Shown piece after piece: positions 7,298-16,759 of a DNA stretch of 61,499 bases; position 1 is the first letter of the stretch, and each line of letters starts with the position of its first letter. A model generated the notes under the pieces. That model saw nothing but the letters and a program-made list of their open reading frames with translations, searched no databases and was not told where the DNA came from. Source of the DNA: Nitrospira sp. (lineage in GTDB: Bacteria > Nitrospirota > Nitrospiria > Nitrospirales > Nitrospiraceae); NCBI GenBank assembly GCA_016873395.1, contig VGXG01000009.1:1-61499 (forward strand). The letters run 5' to 3'. The position numbers and the translations under genes are program-made.

Positions 7298-8041
7298 TTA
7301 TTCAAGGCTCCCTATCAATTCCTTTTGCAGCTTCACCAAATCCTGAATCGCGCTCCATCCGACGGCCAGGAACTCGTCAAAATCATTTTTTCCAAAGGGG
7401 GTCCGTTCGGCGGTTCCCTGCACTTCCACATAACGGCCCCGTCCCGTCATCACCAGGTTCATGTCCACCTCGGCCATCGAATCTTCTTCATAGGCCAGGT
7501 CCACCAAGACCTCCCCCCCCACTTTTCCGACGCTGACGGCGGCGAGGTAGTCGGTCAGGGGACGTTTCTTGATCAGCTCTTTCTTCTTCAGCACCGCCAG
7601 CGCGTCGGCCAGCGCGATGAACGAACCGGTGATGGAGGCGGTCCTGGTTCCTCCGTCGGCCTGAATCACATCGCAATCGATCCAGATCGTGCGCTCGCCC
7701 ATGTCCGCGGTATCGGTGACGGCGCGCAGGGCCCGCCCCACCAAGCGTTGAATTTCCAGCGTGCGACCGCCCTGCTTGCCCCGGACCGCTTCACGCTGGG
7801 TCCGGTCATGCGTCGCTCGCGGCAGCATGGCATATTCTGCCGTCACCCATCCGCGCCCCTTGTCCTTCAGGAACGGCGGGACCTTTTCCTCCACCGAGGC
7901 TGTACAGATGACCTTGGTCGCACCCATCTCGATCAGGACCGATCCCTCGGCGTACTTGATGAAGTCTCGAGTGACCTTCACCGGCCTGAGTTGGTCACGC
8001 CTACGCCCATCCTGCCGCAGGAGGCTTGCACCTCGATTCAC
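7298..8041 (-). CDS. rph: Ribonuclease PH
   Basis: A 247-aa phosphorolytic 3'-5' exoribonuclease that trims tRNA 3' ends. Family signatures in order: [59 protein letters not shown] (phosphate and tRNA contacts) and [19 protein letters not shown]. The start is GTG 8041 with GGAG seven bases upstream. Length is typical. rph followed by rdgB is a common bacterial pair and here lies upstream of two tRNA genes, whose transcripts would be among its substrates. Confidence 0.96.
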   Translation of the reverse strand: MNRGASLLRQDGRRRDQLRPVKVTRDFIKYAEGSVLIEMGATKVICTASVEEKVPPFLKDKGRGWVTAEYAMLPRATHDRTQREAVRGKQGGRTLEIQRLVGRALRAVTDTADMGERTIWIDCDVIQADGGTRTASITGSFIALADALAVLKKKELIKKRPLTDYLAAVSVGKVGGEVLVDLAYEEDSMAEVDMNLVMTGRGRYVEVQGTAERTPFGKNDFDEFLAVGWSAIQDLVKLQKELIGSLE

Positions 8042-8144
8042 AACTACTCTCCTTTTCCAATCAAATAAATCTCAAATAAATCGAATTATACGGGGCGGGG
8101 AATTAAAGATCAAACGATCCGTCAGCGCCGCCATCCCGATCGCT

Positions 8145-8282
8145 TCAACCATCTGATGGTCCCGGCTTCTCGGAACGCCGGCGCCGCCGCCGGACGAGCG
8201 CAAATCGGACCAGCAGGAGACTGACGATCAGCACGCTGGCGCCGACCACGAAGAGATTCTCATGTGGAAAGACATAGGGCAC
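8145..8282 (-). CDS. Possible small single-span membrane protein
   Basis: A 45-codon frame from GTG 8282. It has a short N-terminus (MPYVFPHENLF), one hydrophobic segment of about 17 residues (VVGASVLIVSLLLV), then a run of six arginines and a polar tail. The topology is that of a small inner-membrane protein with a cytoplasmic basic tail. No clear ribosome site precedes it and the start overlaps the region of an opposing promoter, so it may not be translated. Confidence 0.4.
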   Translation of the reverse strand: MPYVFPHENLFVVGASVLIVSLLLVRFALVRRRRRRSEKPGPSDG

Positions 8283-8308
8283 GGGTATTCGGTCGACTCA
8301 CAATTTCA

Positions 8309-8337
8309 TTGACAATCAGCGGGTTTTCTACTATAGT
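8309..8337 (+). promoter_or_regulatory. Sigma-70 promoter
   Basis: TTGACA (8309-8314), 17-nt spacer, TATAGT (8332-8337). It would drive the gene starting at 8444 with a leader of about 100 nt. Confidence 0.75.
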
Positions 8338-8443
8338 GGCACTCTGTTACGCCGGTGAGTCCTCAGGGTTGTCCTGCCAGGTACTGCATCCGGTCAGTCT
8401 TCAACCACAACTGAATCTACGCCCCAGGGCGAAGGAGTGTGCC

Positions 8444-8950
8444 ATGCAGACGTGCGTTGCAACAAGGACTTCTCGTAATTGGATCGCCTATCTCTGCGAA
8501 TCGCTGGTTTCCACCGGCGCGATGCCCTCGTGGGAAGCTGCCGCCTACTTCGCCGAGAATCTCTTCGGCGAAGCACCGAACCAGCGGCTGCATGAGTCAA
8601 AGGCTCCCTACGAATCGACGTCGCTGTTCTTGAACCGGGTTTACAGCCCCATCGTGGAAGCGGCGACGCGGGCGGTGGATCTCCCGGCTTCCGCGATGAT
8701 CCACATCTTTACCGACATCAGTCTGATCGGCAATTCCGCCGTGCTGGTGGTCTATTTCCCCGGCGAGAACCGGCCCCATCAGTTGCTGCTCCTCGATGCA
8801 GCGCGCGCCTGGGACCTCGTATTCCCCGACGCCGACTCGTTCAATGCCTGGGCCGAAGAGCGCTACGGTTGGGTTGAAGCAGCCCTCAAGTCCGCCGTGG
8901 CCCGCCCGCTCGCTGAGCCGATGGCCGAGCCGCTTCCCGCCGGCGTCTAG
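8444..8950 (+). CDS. Conserved-looking protein of unknown function
   Basis: A 168-aa soluble protein. AAGGAG six bases before ATG 8444 decides the start over an earlier in-frame one. The N-terminal half is helical (NWIAYLCESLVSTG, then WEAAAYFAENLFGE); the C-terminal half contains strands such as MIHIFTDISLIGNSAVLVVYF and ends in a Pro/Ala/Glu tail. I recognise no catalytic motif. It has its own strong promoter and converges on metH across a word palindrome. Confidence 0.75.
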   Translation: MQTCVATRTSRNWIAYLCESLVSTGAMPSWEAAAYFAENLFGEAPNQRLHESKAPYESTSLFLNRVYSPIVEAATRAVDLPASAMIHIFTDISLIGNSAVLVVYFPGENRPHQLLLLDAARAWDLVFPDADSFNAWAEERYGWVEAALKSAVARPLAEPMAEPLPAGV

Positions 8951-8951
8951 C

Positions 8952-9034
8952 CGTCAGAAAAAGGGGAATGGTTGATGGTGAGTTGACGAGCAGCACATCC
9001 ATCGTTCATGAGCCATCAGCCATTCACCCTTTTG
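8952..9034. repeat. Word palindrome (ATGGTTGATGG words)
   Basis: The left arm AAAAAGGGGAATGG, TTGATGG, TGAG is mirrored by GAGCCATCAGCC, ATTCACCCTTTT. It fills the gap between two convergent genes and could act as a terminator in both directions. Confidence 0.6.
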
Positions 9035-9036
9035 CT

Positions 9037-12000
9037 TCATGCCGGGTCGTAGTTCAGGTTAGGCCCTAGCCACCGCTCGATCAACCGTACCTCCATCCGC
9101 TTGCGTCTCGCATAGTCCTGCACCTGATCCCGGTCGATCTTGCCCACTGCAAAGTATTTGGCCAATGGATGCGCGAAATAGAGCCCGCTTACCGAGCTGG
9201 CCGGGTACATGGCAAAGGTTTCAGTCAGGCGAATGCCGGCCTGCCGCTCGACCTGCAACAGATCGAACAGCGTCCGTTTCTCCGTATGGTCCGGGCAAGC
9301 AGGATAGCCGGGGGCCGGGCGGATGCCCCGGTACTTTTCTCTGATCAACTCCTCGTTGGCAAGCCGTTCATCCTTCCCGTAGCCCCAATCTTCGCGCGCC
9401 TGCTTATGCAGCCATTCCGCAAAAGCCTCCGCCAGGCGATCAGCCAGAGCCTTGGTCATGATCGAGTTGTAGTCGTCATGGTCCTTCTCGAACCGCTCGC
9501 AGATGGCCTCGATGCCGACCCCTGTCGTCACGGCGAAAGCGCCCAGATAATCCGCCAAGCCCGTTGACTTCGGTGCGATGAAATCAGCGAGGGCCTGGTT
9601 AGCCTGCCCTTCCGGTTTCTCAGCCTGCTGACGGAGCGTGTGAAAGGTCGCGAGCACCTCTATGCGAGACTCATCTTTGTACAGCTCAATATCGTCCCCG
9701 ACACTATTGGCCGAAAAAAACCCGTAGACTCCCCGAGCAGTTAGCAATTTCTGCCCGACGATTTCGCCCAGGAGCTTCTGGGCATCGCTGAACAGTTCAC
9801 GCGCCCTGCTCCCGATCCGCCCATCCTCAAGAATTTGAGGGTAATGGCCCTTTAATTCCCAGGTATGGAAGAAGGGAGACCAGTCAATAAAGGGCACGAG
9901 CTGGTCGAGCGGGAACCGGTCCAGCGTTCGGACGCCTGTAAAGGCCGGCTTGGGCAAGTCCGTCGCCTGCCATTCGATCGGCAGTTTCCGCAGCCGCGCC
10001 TGCTCCAAGGTCAGCAGCTTCCTGGCCTTGCTTCCCTGATGGGCCTGCCTGATCTGCTCCTGCTCCAGCCTCATCTTTTCGGCAAACGCCGTTTTTTGGT
10101 CTTGGCTGATAAGGCTGCTGACCACGCCGACCGCGCGGGAGGCGTCCAGCACATGGATGACCGGCCGGGAATAGGCCGGGGCAATCTTGACCGCCGTATG
10201 GGCCTTGCTGGTAGTGGCGCCGCCGATCAGCAGGGGCACCTGAAACCCCTCGCGCGTCATCTCGCTGGCCACGTGGACCATTTCATCCAGCGACGGGGTG
10301 ATCAAGCCGCTGAGGCCGATCATGTCCGCTTTTAGCTCCCTGGCTGTCTGGAGGATCTTCTCACAGGGGACCATGACGCCCAGGTCCGTCACCTCGTAGT
10401 TGTTGCAACCCAGGACGACCCCCACGATGTTCTTGCCGATGTCATGCACGTCCCCCTTGACGGTGGCCAAGAGAATCTTCCCCTGCGCCCGGCTGAGGCC
10501 GAGCGCCTGCTTCTCCGCCTCCATGTATGGCAGCAGGTGCGCCACCGCTTTTTTCATCACGCGCGCGCTTTTGACCACTTGGGGAAGAAACATCTTGCCG
10601 GCCCCGAAGAGGTCGCCGACGATGTTCATCCCCGCCATGAGCGGACCTTCGATCACTTCCAGCGGCCGCGCATACTTTTTCCGCGCTTCCTCCACGTCCG
10701 CTTCGACGTACTCGACGATGCCCTTCACCAGCGCATGCGCCAGCCGCTCCTCGACCGCCCCTTGCCGCCAGGCTTCATCCTGTACGGCGGCCTTGCCCTT
10801 TTGCTTGACGGTCTCGGCAAAGACCACCAATCGCTCGGTCGCATCGGGACGCCGGTTCAGGAGCACGTCTTCCACCAGCTCGAGCAGGTCCTTGGGAATC
10901 TCCTCATACACCGCCAACTGGCCTGCGTTGACGATGCCCATGTCCATCCCCGCCTTGATCGCATGGTAGAGGAAGGCGCTGTGCATGGCTTCCCGCACCA
11001 CGTTGTTCCCGCGGAACGAGAAGGAAATGTTGCTGATTCCTCCGCTGATCTTGCAGTGTGGCAGGGCCGCCTTGACCCGGCGGGTGGCCTCGATGAAATT
11101 CACCGCGTAGTTGTTGTGTTCCTCGATCCCGGTCGCCACGGTCAGGATGTTGGGGTCGAAGATGATGTCCTGCGGCTGGAAGCCGACTTCCTCGGTCAAC
11201 AGACGGTAGGCCCTCGTGCAGATCTCGACCTTGCGCTCCAGCGTATCCGCCTGTCCCGCCTCGTCGAAGGCCATGACCACGACTGCAGCCCCGTAGCGCC
11301 TGACCAGCCTGGCCTGCCGTTTGAACGCCTCCTCCCCTTCCTTCAGGCTGATCGAATTGACGATTCCTTTGCCTTGGACACACTTGAGCCCAGCCTCGAT
11401 CACCGACCACTTGGAACTGTCGATCATGATCGGCACGCGGGCGATGTCTGGTTCGGAGGCAATCAGGTGCAAGAATTTCACCATGGCCTCTTGCGAATCG
11501 AGCAGCCCTTCATCCATGTTCACGTCGATGACCTGGGCGCCGCCTTCGACCTGCTGCCGCGCCACGCTCAAGGCTCCCTCGTAATTGCCGTTCAGAATCA
11601 ACTTGGCGAACGCCGGGGAGCCGGTCACGTTGGTCCGCTCCCCGATATTGACGAAGTTGGAGTCGGGACGGATCGTGAGCGCCTCCAGCCCGCTCAGGCG
11701 CGTGAGCGGCTCCGGCCGGCTCGGCGTACGCGGGGGCAGATCCCGCACCGCCTCCGCGATCGCCCTGATGTGGGCCGGGGTGGTCCCGCAGCAGCCGCCG
11801 ACGATGTTCAGGAAACCCGCCTCGGCAAACTCCTGGAGGAGCCGCGACGTGATGTCCGGCGTTTCCGGGAAGTTGCCGAAGCCGTCGGGCAGGCCCGCGT
11901 TGGGATAGCAGCTCACATACACCGGTGCGAGATGTGACAGCTCCTCCAGGTACGGCCTCATCTCCTTCGCCCCGAGCGAGCAGTTCAGGCCGACGCTCAG

Positions 12001-12738
12001 GAGGTTCGCGTGCGAGATCGAGGTCCAGAACGCCTCGACAGTCTGTCCCGTCATCGTCCGACCGGAGAGATCGACGATGGTGCCCGAGGCCATCACCGGC
12101 AGCCGACGGCTGTGCTCCTCGAAATAGCGCTCGATCGCGAAAAGCGCCGCTTTCAGGTTCAGCGTGTCAAATGCGGTCTCGGCCAGCAGGATGTCCACGC
12201 CGCCGTCGACGAGCCCGCGCACCTGCTCGTAGTACGCCGACTCCAATTCGTCGAAGGTCACCAGCCGCGCACCGGGGTCGTTCATGTCGCGCGACATCGA
12301 CGCACTGCGGGTCGTGGGGCCCAGAGCACCCGCCACGAAACAGCGCCGTCCCGGCTGCCCGTTCATCACGGCGTCCGCCGCACGACGGGCGGCCCGGGCC
12401 GCGGCCACGTTGATCTCGTAGGCATACGGCTCCAGCTTGTAGTCCACCAGCGCGATCCTCGTCGCGCCGAAGCTGTTGGTCTCGATGATATCCGCACCCG
12501 CCTCGAGATACTGCCTGTGGATCTTCTCGATGACCTGTGGCTGCGTGAGGCAAAGCAGGTCGGTCAAGTTCTTGAGGTCGGCGGGATGGTCGCGGAAGCG
12601 CTCGCCTCGGTAGTCGGCCTCGACCAGCCCCTCCCGATGGATCATCGTCCCCATCGCCCCGTCAATGACGACGATGCGGCGACTCAGGATGTTGGCTAAC
12701 TCCCCGACCTTGTTTAGAGTTTCGCTCATTTTCGACAT
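9037..12738 (-). CDS. metH: Cobalamin-dependent methionine synthase
   Basis: About 1,233 aa, full length. It transfers a methyl group from methyltetrahydrofolate to homocysteine. Order: homocysteine domain (1-330) with zinc ligands Cys253 (LNCSLG) and Cys316/Cys317 (GGCCGT); pterin-binding domain (about 350-620, [15 protein letters not shown]); cobalamin domain with DVHDIGKN, where His765 is the cobalt ligand; C-terminal reactivation domain with SAM motif [15 protein letters not shown] 12738 is preferred over an in-frame TTG two codons earlier. No cobalamin riboswitch fits: the promoter lies only about 11 nt before the start. Homocysteine could come from the sulfur-carrier cluster at 33-38 kb. 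Confidence 0.97.
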   Translation of the reverse strand: MSKMSETLNKVGELANILSRRIVVIDGAMGTMIHREGLVEADYRGERFRDHPADLKNLTDLLCLTQPQVIEKIHRQYLEAGADIIETNSFGATRIALVDYKLEPYAYEINVAAARAARRAADAVMNGQPGRRCFVAGALGPTTRSASMSRDMNDPGARLVTFDELESAYYEQVRGLVDGGVDILLAETAFDTLNLKAALFAIERYFEEHSRRLPVMASGTIVDLSGRTMTGQTVEAFWTSISHANLLSVGLNCSLGAKEMRPYLEELSHLAPVYVSCYPNAGLPDGFGNFPETPDITSRLLQEFAEAGFLNIVGGCCGTTPAHIRAIAEAVRDLPPRTPSRPEPLTRLSGLEALTIRPDSNFVNIGERTNVTGSPAFAKLILNGNYEGALSVARQQVEGGAQVIDVNMDEGLLDSQEAMVKFLHLIASEPDIARVPIMIDSSKWSVIEAGLKCVQGKGIVNSISLKEGEEAFKRQARLVRRYGAAVVVMAFDEAGQADTLERKVEICTRAYRLLTEEVGFQPQDIIFDPNILTVATGIEEHNNYAVNFIEATRRVKAALPHCKISGGISNISFSFRGNNVVREAMHSAFLYHAIKAGMDMGIVNAGQLAVYEEIPKDLLELVEDVLLNRRPDATERLVVFAETVKQKGKAAVQDEAWRQGAVEERLAHALVKGIVEYVEADVEEARKKYARPLEVIEGPLMAGMNIVGDLFGAGKMFLPQVVKSARVMKKAVAHLLPYMEAEKQALGLSRAQGKILLATVKGDVHDIGKNIVGVVLGCNNYEVTDLGVMVPCEKILQTARELKADMIGLSGLITPSLDEMVHVASEMTREGFQVPLLIGGATTSKAHTAVKIAPAYSRPVIHVLDASRAVGVVSSLISQDQKTAFAEKMRLEQEQIRQAHQGSKARKLLTLEQARLRKLPIEWQATDLPKPAFTGVRTLDRFPLDQLVPFIDWSPFFHTWELKGHYPQILEDGRIGSRARELFSDAQKLLGEIVGQKLLTARGVYGFFSANSVGDDIELYKDESRIEVLATFHTLRQQAEKPEGQANQALADFIAPKSTGLADYLGAFAVTTGVGIEAICERFEKDHDDYNSIMTKALADRLAEAFAEWLHKQAREDWGYGKDERLANEELIREKYRGIRPAPGYPACPDHTEKRTLFDLLQVERQAGIRLTETFAMYPASSVSGLYFAHPLAKYFAVGKIDRDQVQDYARRKRMEVRLIERWLGPNLNYDPA

Positions 12739-12755
12739 GTCCAAGACGTTGGGTC

Positions 12756-12784
12756 ACTATACTGGAACCCCTCTATTCAAGCAA
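12756..12784 (-). promoter_or_regulatory. Promoter of metH
   Basis: Minus strand: TTGCTT (12784-12779), 17-nt spacer, TATAGT (12761-12756). The predicted start near 12749 leaves about 11 nt before ATG 12738 and no Shine-Dalgarno sequence, so the message is nearly leaderless. Confidence 0.65.
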
Positions 12785-12844
12785 CTTTGCCGGATGACGG
12801 CCCATGCGGTTCAATCCCTTGCCTGGCCCCTCCCCTCGCCTTGA

Positions 12845-13047
12845 CGCTTCGACGGCGCCTGGTTCGACAGGCTCACCACCCTGAGCGCAGCCGAAGGGCA
12901 CGCCCCGTTCGGAAGAGCAGGGTCACAGACGCGCTCGACTGAGCTCGTCGCAGGCCGCTCAGCGTCAATCCTGAGCAAGCCCCGCTCGTTCGACCCCGAG
13001 GCTCTCGACGGGCCGGGAGGGCGGGGTAGTCGAAGGATTGACTTTGC
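12845..13047. repeat. Degenerate TTCGACAGGCTCA-type intergenic repeats
   Basis: The stretch holds words of a repeat type seen between genes of many bacteria: GTTCGACAGGCTCA, CCTGAGCGCAGCCGAAGG, then CGACTGAGCTCGTCG, GCTCAGCGTCAATCCTGAGC and GTCGAAGG. Small frames through it are low-complexity translations of the repeat. Apart from this and the metH promoter, 12739-13090 holds nothing I can assign. Confidence 0.5.
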
Positions 13048-13090
13048 AAGGAGGCGGCGGATAGGATGCCTCCACCTCATAGGTACGTCC

Positions 13091-13879
13091 TTGATACCGC
13101 ACACAGCCTCTACCTCCACCGTTGCCTGCCTCTTGCTGCTCTTCGTCGCCTCCTTGTCCTTCCCGTGGCCCTGGCAAGCTCTTGCCGGCCCTTATTTCGC
13201 CGACGGTTATCTGGGCCTAACCCAAACCGAGTTGCGCGCGAAGCTGGGTCCCCCCAACTCGGTCCGGGATCGGAAGGCCGCGCTCCGCGTGTTTAATTAT
13301 TACTCCCTCCACGACTGGGAAAATTATTACAAGAAGCTCGTCTCTCCTCAGAACGGGGAAGACGTGTACAACTACAAGCGGAACGGGATCGACGTCCGGT
13401 ATTCCTTCGGTTATGTCCTGGACCAGAATGACCCGTCGGATTCTCCCAACCTCTACGTGAACCTGGTGGACATCGAGTTCGGGAAGTCGGTTCCGATCGA
13501 GCAGATTCCGGCCTTCGTCCCTGAATTCCAACCGCCGACCGACGCGGCCGCTCCGGCCTTCCGGTCCAACCTCTGGGTGCTCATCTTCAAGGGCCAGCCC
13601 TCCAGCGAGGCGCGATTCATCATCCGCGAACAGGGAAAAGAGCGGTTGGATTGGACGTTGGCCTTCCAACTTTTCGCCCTGCAGGGCCTCCCGGAATTCC
13701 TGACGACCAAGGCCGGGATCGACCGGATGGAGATCAGCGCTCAAAGCATCCAGTTGGTCAAGCAACGTCAGCGCCTCACGCACGAGGCCATCCTAAACCC
13801 CTTCTCCCAGGAATTTGCCCGCCAGCCGGCTCCCCCGCCGCCGACCAAGAAGATACCCTTGCCCAAGTATGCGGATTAG
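13091..13879 (+). CDS. Exported protein of unknown function
   Basis: 262 aa from a TTG at 13091 (AGGT seven bases upstream; no in-frame ATG or GTG nearby). Residues 1-33 are a signal peptide ending ALAGPYFADG. The segment YLGLTQTELRAKLGPPNSVRD resembles the beta-alpha opening of SmpA/BamE-type domains, in which a conserved LG.P follows a helix. The rest is strand-rich (VFNYYSLHDWENYY, IEFGKSVPIEQIP) and ends in a Pro/Lys tail. It is probably a periplasmic protein; function unknown. Confidence 0.75.
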   Translation: MIPHTASTSTVACLLLLFVASLSFPWPWQALAGPYFADGYLGLTQTELRAKLGPPNSVRDRKAALRVFNYYSLHDWENYYKKLVSPQNGEDVYNYKRNGIDVRYSFGYVLDQNDPSDSPNLYVNLVDIEFGKSVPIEQIPAFVPEFQPPTDAAAPAFRSNLWVLIFKGQPSSEARFIIREQGKERLDWTLAFQLFALQGLPEFLTTKAGIDRMEISAQSIQLVKQRQRLTHEAILNPFSQEFARQPAPPPPTKKIPLPKYAD

Positions 13880-13916
13880 CGCGAAGCCAGTGTGAACGAT
13901 GAACGACTTTGAGCAA

Positions 13917-13983
13917 ACAGTTCTCAGTTGACAGTTCTCAGTTTCTGAAATTTCCAGAACTGACAACTGATGACTGACGACGT
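13917..13983. repeat. Word palindrome (CAGTTCTCAGTT words)
   Basis: Left arm CAGTTCTCAGTTGACAGTTC, right arm CAGAACTGACAACTGATGAC. It lies between convergent genes ending at 13879 and 14005. Confidence 0.6.
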
Positions 13984-14004
13984 TCGTCGCGCCTTATTCT
14001 GCAT

Positions 14005-14355
14005 TCAGCGTTGCTTTTTAGCGTAGGCCCAGGCTGAGAGCCCCACAACCAGCAACGTCGCAATGAAGACAGCCAATGGAGAGACTTGGAGATACACCAG
14101 CCGTTCGGCGTAATGGGCGAGAAAATCCCCCGTATAGCCGAGAGATGGATCGTGCTGTCGGCGCAGCCAGACTTCCAGGTAGGTTAAGGGGCAGATCCAG
14201 CGAAATAGTTGCAGCAGCAGGCTGAAGACCAAGGCCCCCACATGGACCCACTTCACCCAGGCAATCCGCCGGCCGATCAGCGCGCCGAAGAGGAGGAACA
14301 GAATCCACGACAGGTGGAAGAGAACCATGAGGTCGGCAGCGACCTTGAAGATCAT
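14005..14355 (-). CDS. DUF2784 membrane protein
   Basis: 116 aa starting MIFKVAADLMVLFHL; GAGG five bases before ATG 14355 supports this start. A longer frame reaching 14652 only translates the repeat at 14461-14614. Three to four membrane spans are visible, with the family signature CPLTYLEVWLRR after span two and YTGDFLAHYAERLVY before the last span. DUF2784 proteins are small inner-membrane proteins of unknown role. Confidence 0.85.
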   Translation of the reverse strand: MIFKVAADLMVLFHLSWILFLLFGALIGRRIAWVKWVHVGALVFSLLLQLFRWICPLTYLEVWLRRQHDPSLGYTGDFLAHYAERLVYLQVSPLAVFIATLLVVGLSAWAYAKKQR

Positions 14356-14460
14356 AGAGGCCTCGGACGCAACTGCCTCAGCAGGTTGCCGAAAAACGAT
14401 TCTGAGATCCTGCGGGAACCACAGTGGCCGGATTCGCGACGGTTCAGCAATACCCCCCCC

Positions 14461-14614
14461 CAGGATGGTCAAAAAGGCCGTCCGGCAAGGCCGCAGCGAG
14501 TGAAAAGGCGAAGCGTACTCTTGTTGGTACGTTGAGCCTTTGACGGGTACCCATTGCGTGGCTTCGTGCAATGGGTGAACGAGAACGACGCTGGCGGCCT
14601 TTTTCAGCATCCTG
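14461..14614. mobile_element. 154-bp inverted-repeat element, copy 1
   Basis: The ends are imperfect 22-bp inverted repeats (CAGGATGGTCAAAAAGGCCG and the complement of CAGGATGCTGAAAAAGGCCG). Inside is a hairpin CCCATTGC-GTGGCTTCGT-GCAATGGG. About 93% identical to 26419-26572. It encodes no transposase and resembles a MITE. Its minus strand has an open frame conserved in both copies, but this joins unrelated downstream frames, so I treat it as a by-product. The motif AGCAGGTTG..GAAAA lies about 80 bp to the left of both copies. Confidence 0.7.
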
Positions 14615-14974
14615 TTAGGTGTCTGCGTAGCGAAGGTCCTTCGCATCCGCAAGCGACAGGTAGGGCTCGCCCCATTGATTCCGGCTCTCCAGGCTCCAAT
14701 CCTCAGCCAGCATCACCGGCTTCAAACGGATGCCCCAGATGCCGCCGTAGACCAGATGGGCGAGCCCGGCCCCGGAATCTTCGACGGCCTGCGCGCGGGC
14801 GGGGCAGAGCGGCTGCGCCGGATCATCGCTCCAACCAGTGACCCAGCACCATTCCCCCTGGGAGCTGCGCTCGAAGCTCCTGACCTGGACCACCGGTCTG
14901 GCCGGCCCTGCTTCCTTGAACCGCGCGAAGATTGATTGCTCGCAGTTGGGATTGCTCTCAACCTCGACGAACAT
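14615..14974 (-). CDS. Protein of unknown function
   Basis: A 119-aa soluble protein from ATG 14974. It has many aromatic residues in short motifs (GEWCWVTGWSDDPAQPLCPA, GGIWGIRLKPVM, NQWGEPYLSLADAKDL) but no family I recognise. The stop codon directly abuts the end of the 154-bp element, so the original 3' end may have been replaced when the element inserted. Confidence 0.6.
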   Translation of the reverse strand: MFVEVESNPNCEQSIFARFKEAGPARPVVQVRSFERSSQGEWCWVTGWSDDPAQPLCPARAQAVEDSGAGLAHLVYGGIWGIRLKPVMLAEDWSLESRNQWGEPYLSLADAKDLRYADT

Positions 14975-15062
14975 GCACTCAGTTCCCTTGACCTCGCTGC
15001 TTGGCCGTTGTTAGACTGCCGACGTGGTTATGATACCCCAGGCCCCGACAGAGGATCCGGCA

Positions 15063-15473
15063 ATGCCCGCTGACCTCACATCCGCGAGCTTATTGACCGG
15101 TGCAGCCGAGCAGCCGTCGGACGAGTCGGCACAGGACAGCAAGCCTTTCCTCTGCCGCAAGCCGGTCCGGATTACGATCTATGCCTGCTTCGCGATCCTC
15201 TTCGCCGTGATGCTGGCCTGGCGGTTCCTGCCCGGACTACTGGATCCGACCTTTGAGAAGCACATCCAGAACAAGCAGGTCGTGGTCGGCATGACGCGGG
15301 AGCAGGTTCTGAAAGCCTGGGGCTCGCCCTATACGATCAACGTCAGCCACACAAAGGACGGCACCAGACGCGAGGAATGGATCTTCGAGGACTGGAAGGA
15401 CGCCTCCACGATCAAGCACCGGTACCTCTACTTTGAAGAGGGCATCCTCGTCAGCGGCTGGTATTATCAGTAG
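15063..15473 (+). CDS. Membrane-anchored SmpA/BamE-like protein
   Basis: 136 aa from ATG 15063 (GAGG about eight bases upstream; a GTG at 15024 is the alternative). One transmembrane span (TIYACFAILFAVMLAWRFLP) follows a polar 40-residue N-terminus. The remainder has the small SmpA/OmlA fold pattern: VVVGMTREQVLKAWGSPYTIN, then two or three strands ending GILVSGWYYQ. The domain occurs in outer-membrane assembly factor BamE, but inner-membrane anchored versions like this one have unknown roles. Confidence 0.75.
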   Translation: MPADLTSASLLTGAAEQPSDESAQDSKPFLCRKPVRITIYACFAILFAVMLAWRFLPGLLDPTFEKHIQNKQVVVGMTREQVLKAWGSPYTINVSHTKDGTRREEWIFEDWKDASTIKHRYLYFEEGILVSGWYYQ

Positions 15474-15478
15474 CCTCC

Positions 15479-15718
15479 TCAGCCGGCCTGATCGGCGCCT
15501 TCATCCATTGTCAGCTTTCCCAACAGCGTCCCGGCCCGGCCGAGGTCCGATTCGTCCACCATCACCACGCGCCTATTAAAGGGAAGGGGGAGCCCCGGAT
15601 AGAGGCTGCCAAAATGTTCGTTCTGCACAAAATACCGGATATTGTTGCCGTCCAGCAGGCTCTTGATCAGGGCTAATTCGCCCTCATCCTGGGGCTCGAT
15701 GAGCGGGACGATCGCCAT
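15479..15718 (-). CDS. DUF2007 small protein
   Basis: About 79 aa: MAIVPLIEPQDEGELALIKS, then LLDGNNIRYFVQNEHFGSLYP and RRVVMVDESDLGRAGTLL. This is the DUF2007 'putative signal-transducing protein' fold, a small alpha/beta ferredoxin-like domain. A TTG at 15748, overlapping the stop of the upstream DUF1499 gene, could be a translationally coupled start. It forms an operon with that gene; the function is unknown. Confidence 0.8.
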   Translation of the reverse strand: MAIVPLIEPQDEGELALIKSLLDGNNIRYFVQNEHFGSLYPGLPLPFNRRVVMVDESDLGRAGTLLGKLTMDEGADQAG

Positions 15719-15744
15719 GCAATTAAGAAAGGCTTCCGCCGGCC

Positions 15745-16218
15745 TCAACTGTGGCCGGCTGACATGCGCATTTGCCGGTCGATCTCCTCAAACAAGACTC
15801 GGATGTTGCGCGCATTCTGGCCAAAATCGCCCCTGCCGATGCGCGAGGCCGACCGGACCAACACGACGGCCGCATTCCCCTCGCTCACCACGCGGATGTG
15901 AACGTCATCCACGAACCGGAACAGGCGGGTCCTCGCTTCTGCGCGAATTTCTCCGCTCTCCGGCTGATAGGACACAAGCGCCCAGCGAGGCAGTTGATTG
16001 ACCGCATGGAGCGCCGCATCAAACACCTGCTCCACCTCAGCCTCGTAGCGGCGGGGCAGGATGTCGGGATACTCAGGTGTCCGACCGGTCTCGACGACAT
16101 TGATCAGCGGCCAGCCAACCAGGATCGAGAAGCCGGCGACAGCCAGAACCGCCACGCCGACGACCAGGGTCGTGATGTGTCTGTGCAAAACCTGTCTCCG
16201 CGGCGAACGGCATGCCAC
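15745..16218 (-). CDS. DUF1499 membrane-anchored protein
   Basis: 157 aa. One N-terminal transmembrane span (TTLVVGVAVLAVAGFSILVG) precedes a DUF1499 domain with the strand RLFRFVDDVHIRVV, then SASRIGRGDFGQNARNIRVLFEEID, the most conserved part of the family. The family is widespread and uncharacterised. It overlaps the start region of the DUF2007 gene. Confidence 0.82.
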   Translation of the reverse strand: MACRSPRRQVLHRHITTLVVGVAVLAVAGFSILVGWPLINVVETGRTPEYPDILPRRYEAEVEQVFDAALHAVNQLPRWALVSYQPESGEIRAEARTRLFRFVDDVHIRVVSEGNAAVVLVRSASRIGRGDFGQNARNIRVLFEEIDRQMRMSAGHS

Positions 16219-16378
16219 GACCAGGACGCATCCATTCTAAGGAGGGACTGGCTGAACTGCAACCCGAACCCTGCCTGGTTGAATTTGACGGACCGACTCC
16301 CTACACTCGGCGCACAATGAGAAACCCTGTAGGGAATGTCCCGGCGGAAGGGCGGGAAAGAACCAAGGAAAAGTTAGA

Positions 16379-16663
16379 TTAGGGCGTTTCGGTGATCTGG
16401 ACGCGGCGCTCTTTGCCTGGACCACCTGAGATCGTCAGAACCCGTTTCCACTCCCGCACCTGGTAGGTGGCCCAAGCATTCGGTTGGTTTCTGTACAATG
16501 CGTCTGGGTCTTCCCCGGCGGCATTGAGATAGATCGGTTCCGTAAAACCTTCATCCAGGATATAGTCGAGCAGACAATCGGTGGTAAACCCCCTGCCTCG
16601 GAGTGAGACCTCCGCCAGGAAATTGAGGATTTCATCGGGCTTTTGAATGGTAATCGGGTCCAT
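16379..16663 (-). CDS. Small protein of unknown function
   Basis: 94 aa starting MDPITIQKPDEILNFLAEV; AGGTGG six bases before ATG 16663 supports the start. It is mostly helical in the first half (DEILNFLAEVSLRGRGFTTD, then CLLDYILDEGFTEPIYL) and ends in two strands. I recognise no family. A CCCTACA/TGTAGGG pair at about 16298-16338 lies downstream and may terminate it. Confidence 0.6.
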   Translation of the reverse strand: MDPITIQKPDEILNFLAEVSLRGRGFTTDCLLDYILDEGFTEPIYLNAAGEDPDALYRNQPNAWATYQVREWKRVLTISGGPGKERRVQITETP

Positions 16664-16759
16664 GGGCCACCTGAGGCAAGGCGATTGTAATGGCCGACTA
16701 AGAGTAAAGCAAGGTTCTCTCTGGAACAGGATCGTCGCCACAACCGGTAAGGCATCAGC

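Noticed and set aside
10444-11937. Plus-strand frame of 497 codons
   Set aside because: Antisense to metH; His/Arg/Asp-rich composition typical of GC-rich shadows.
12739-12810. Cobalamin riboswitch upstream of metH
   Set aside because: The promoter is only about 23-46 bases from the ATG, leaving no room for a riboswitch, and no B12-box is seen.
12811-13119. Minus-strand small frames upstream of metH
   Set aside because: They are translations of degenerate TTCGACAGGCTCA-type intergenic repeats.
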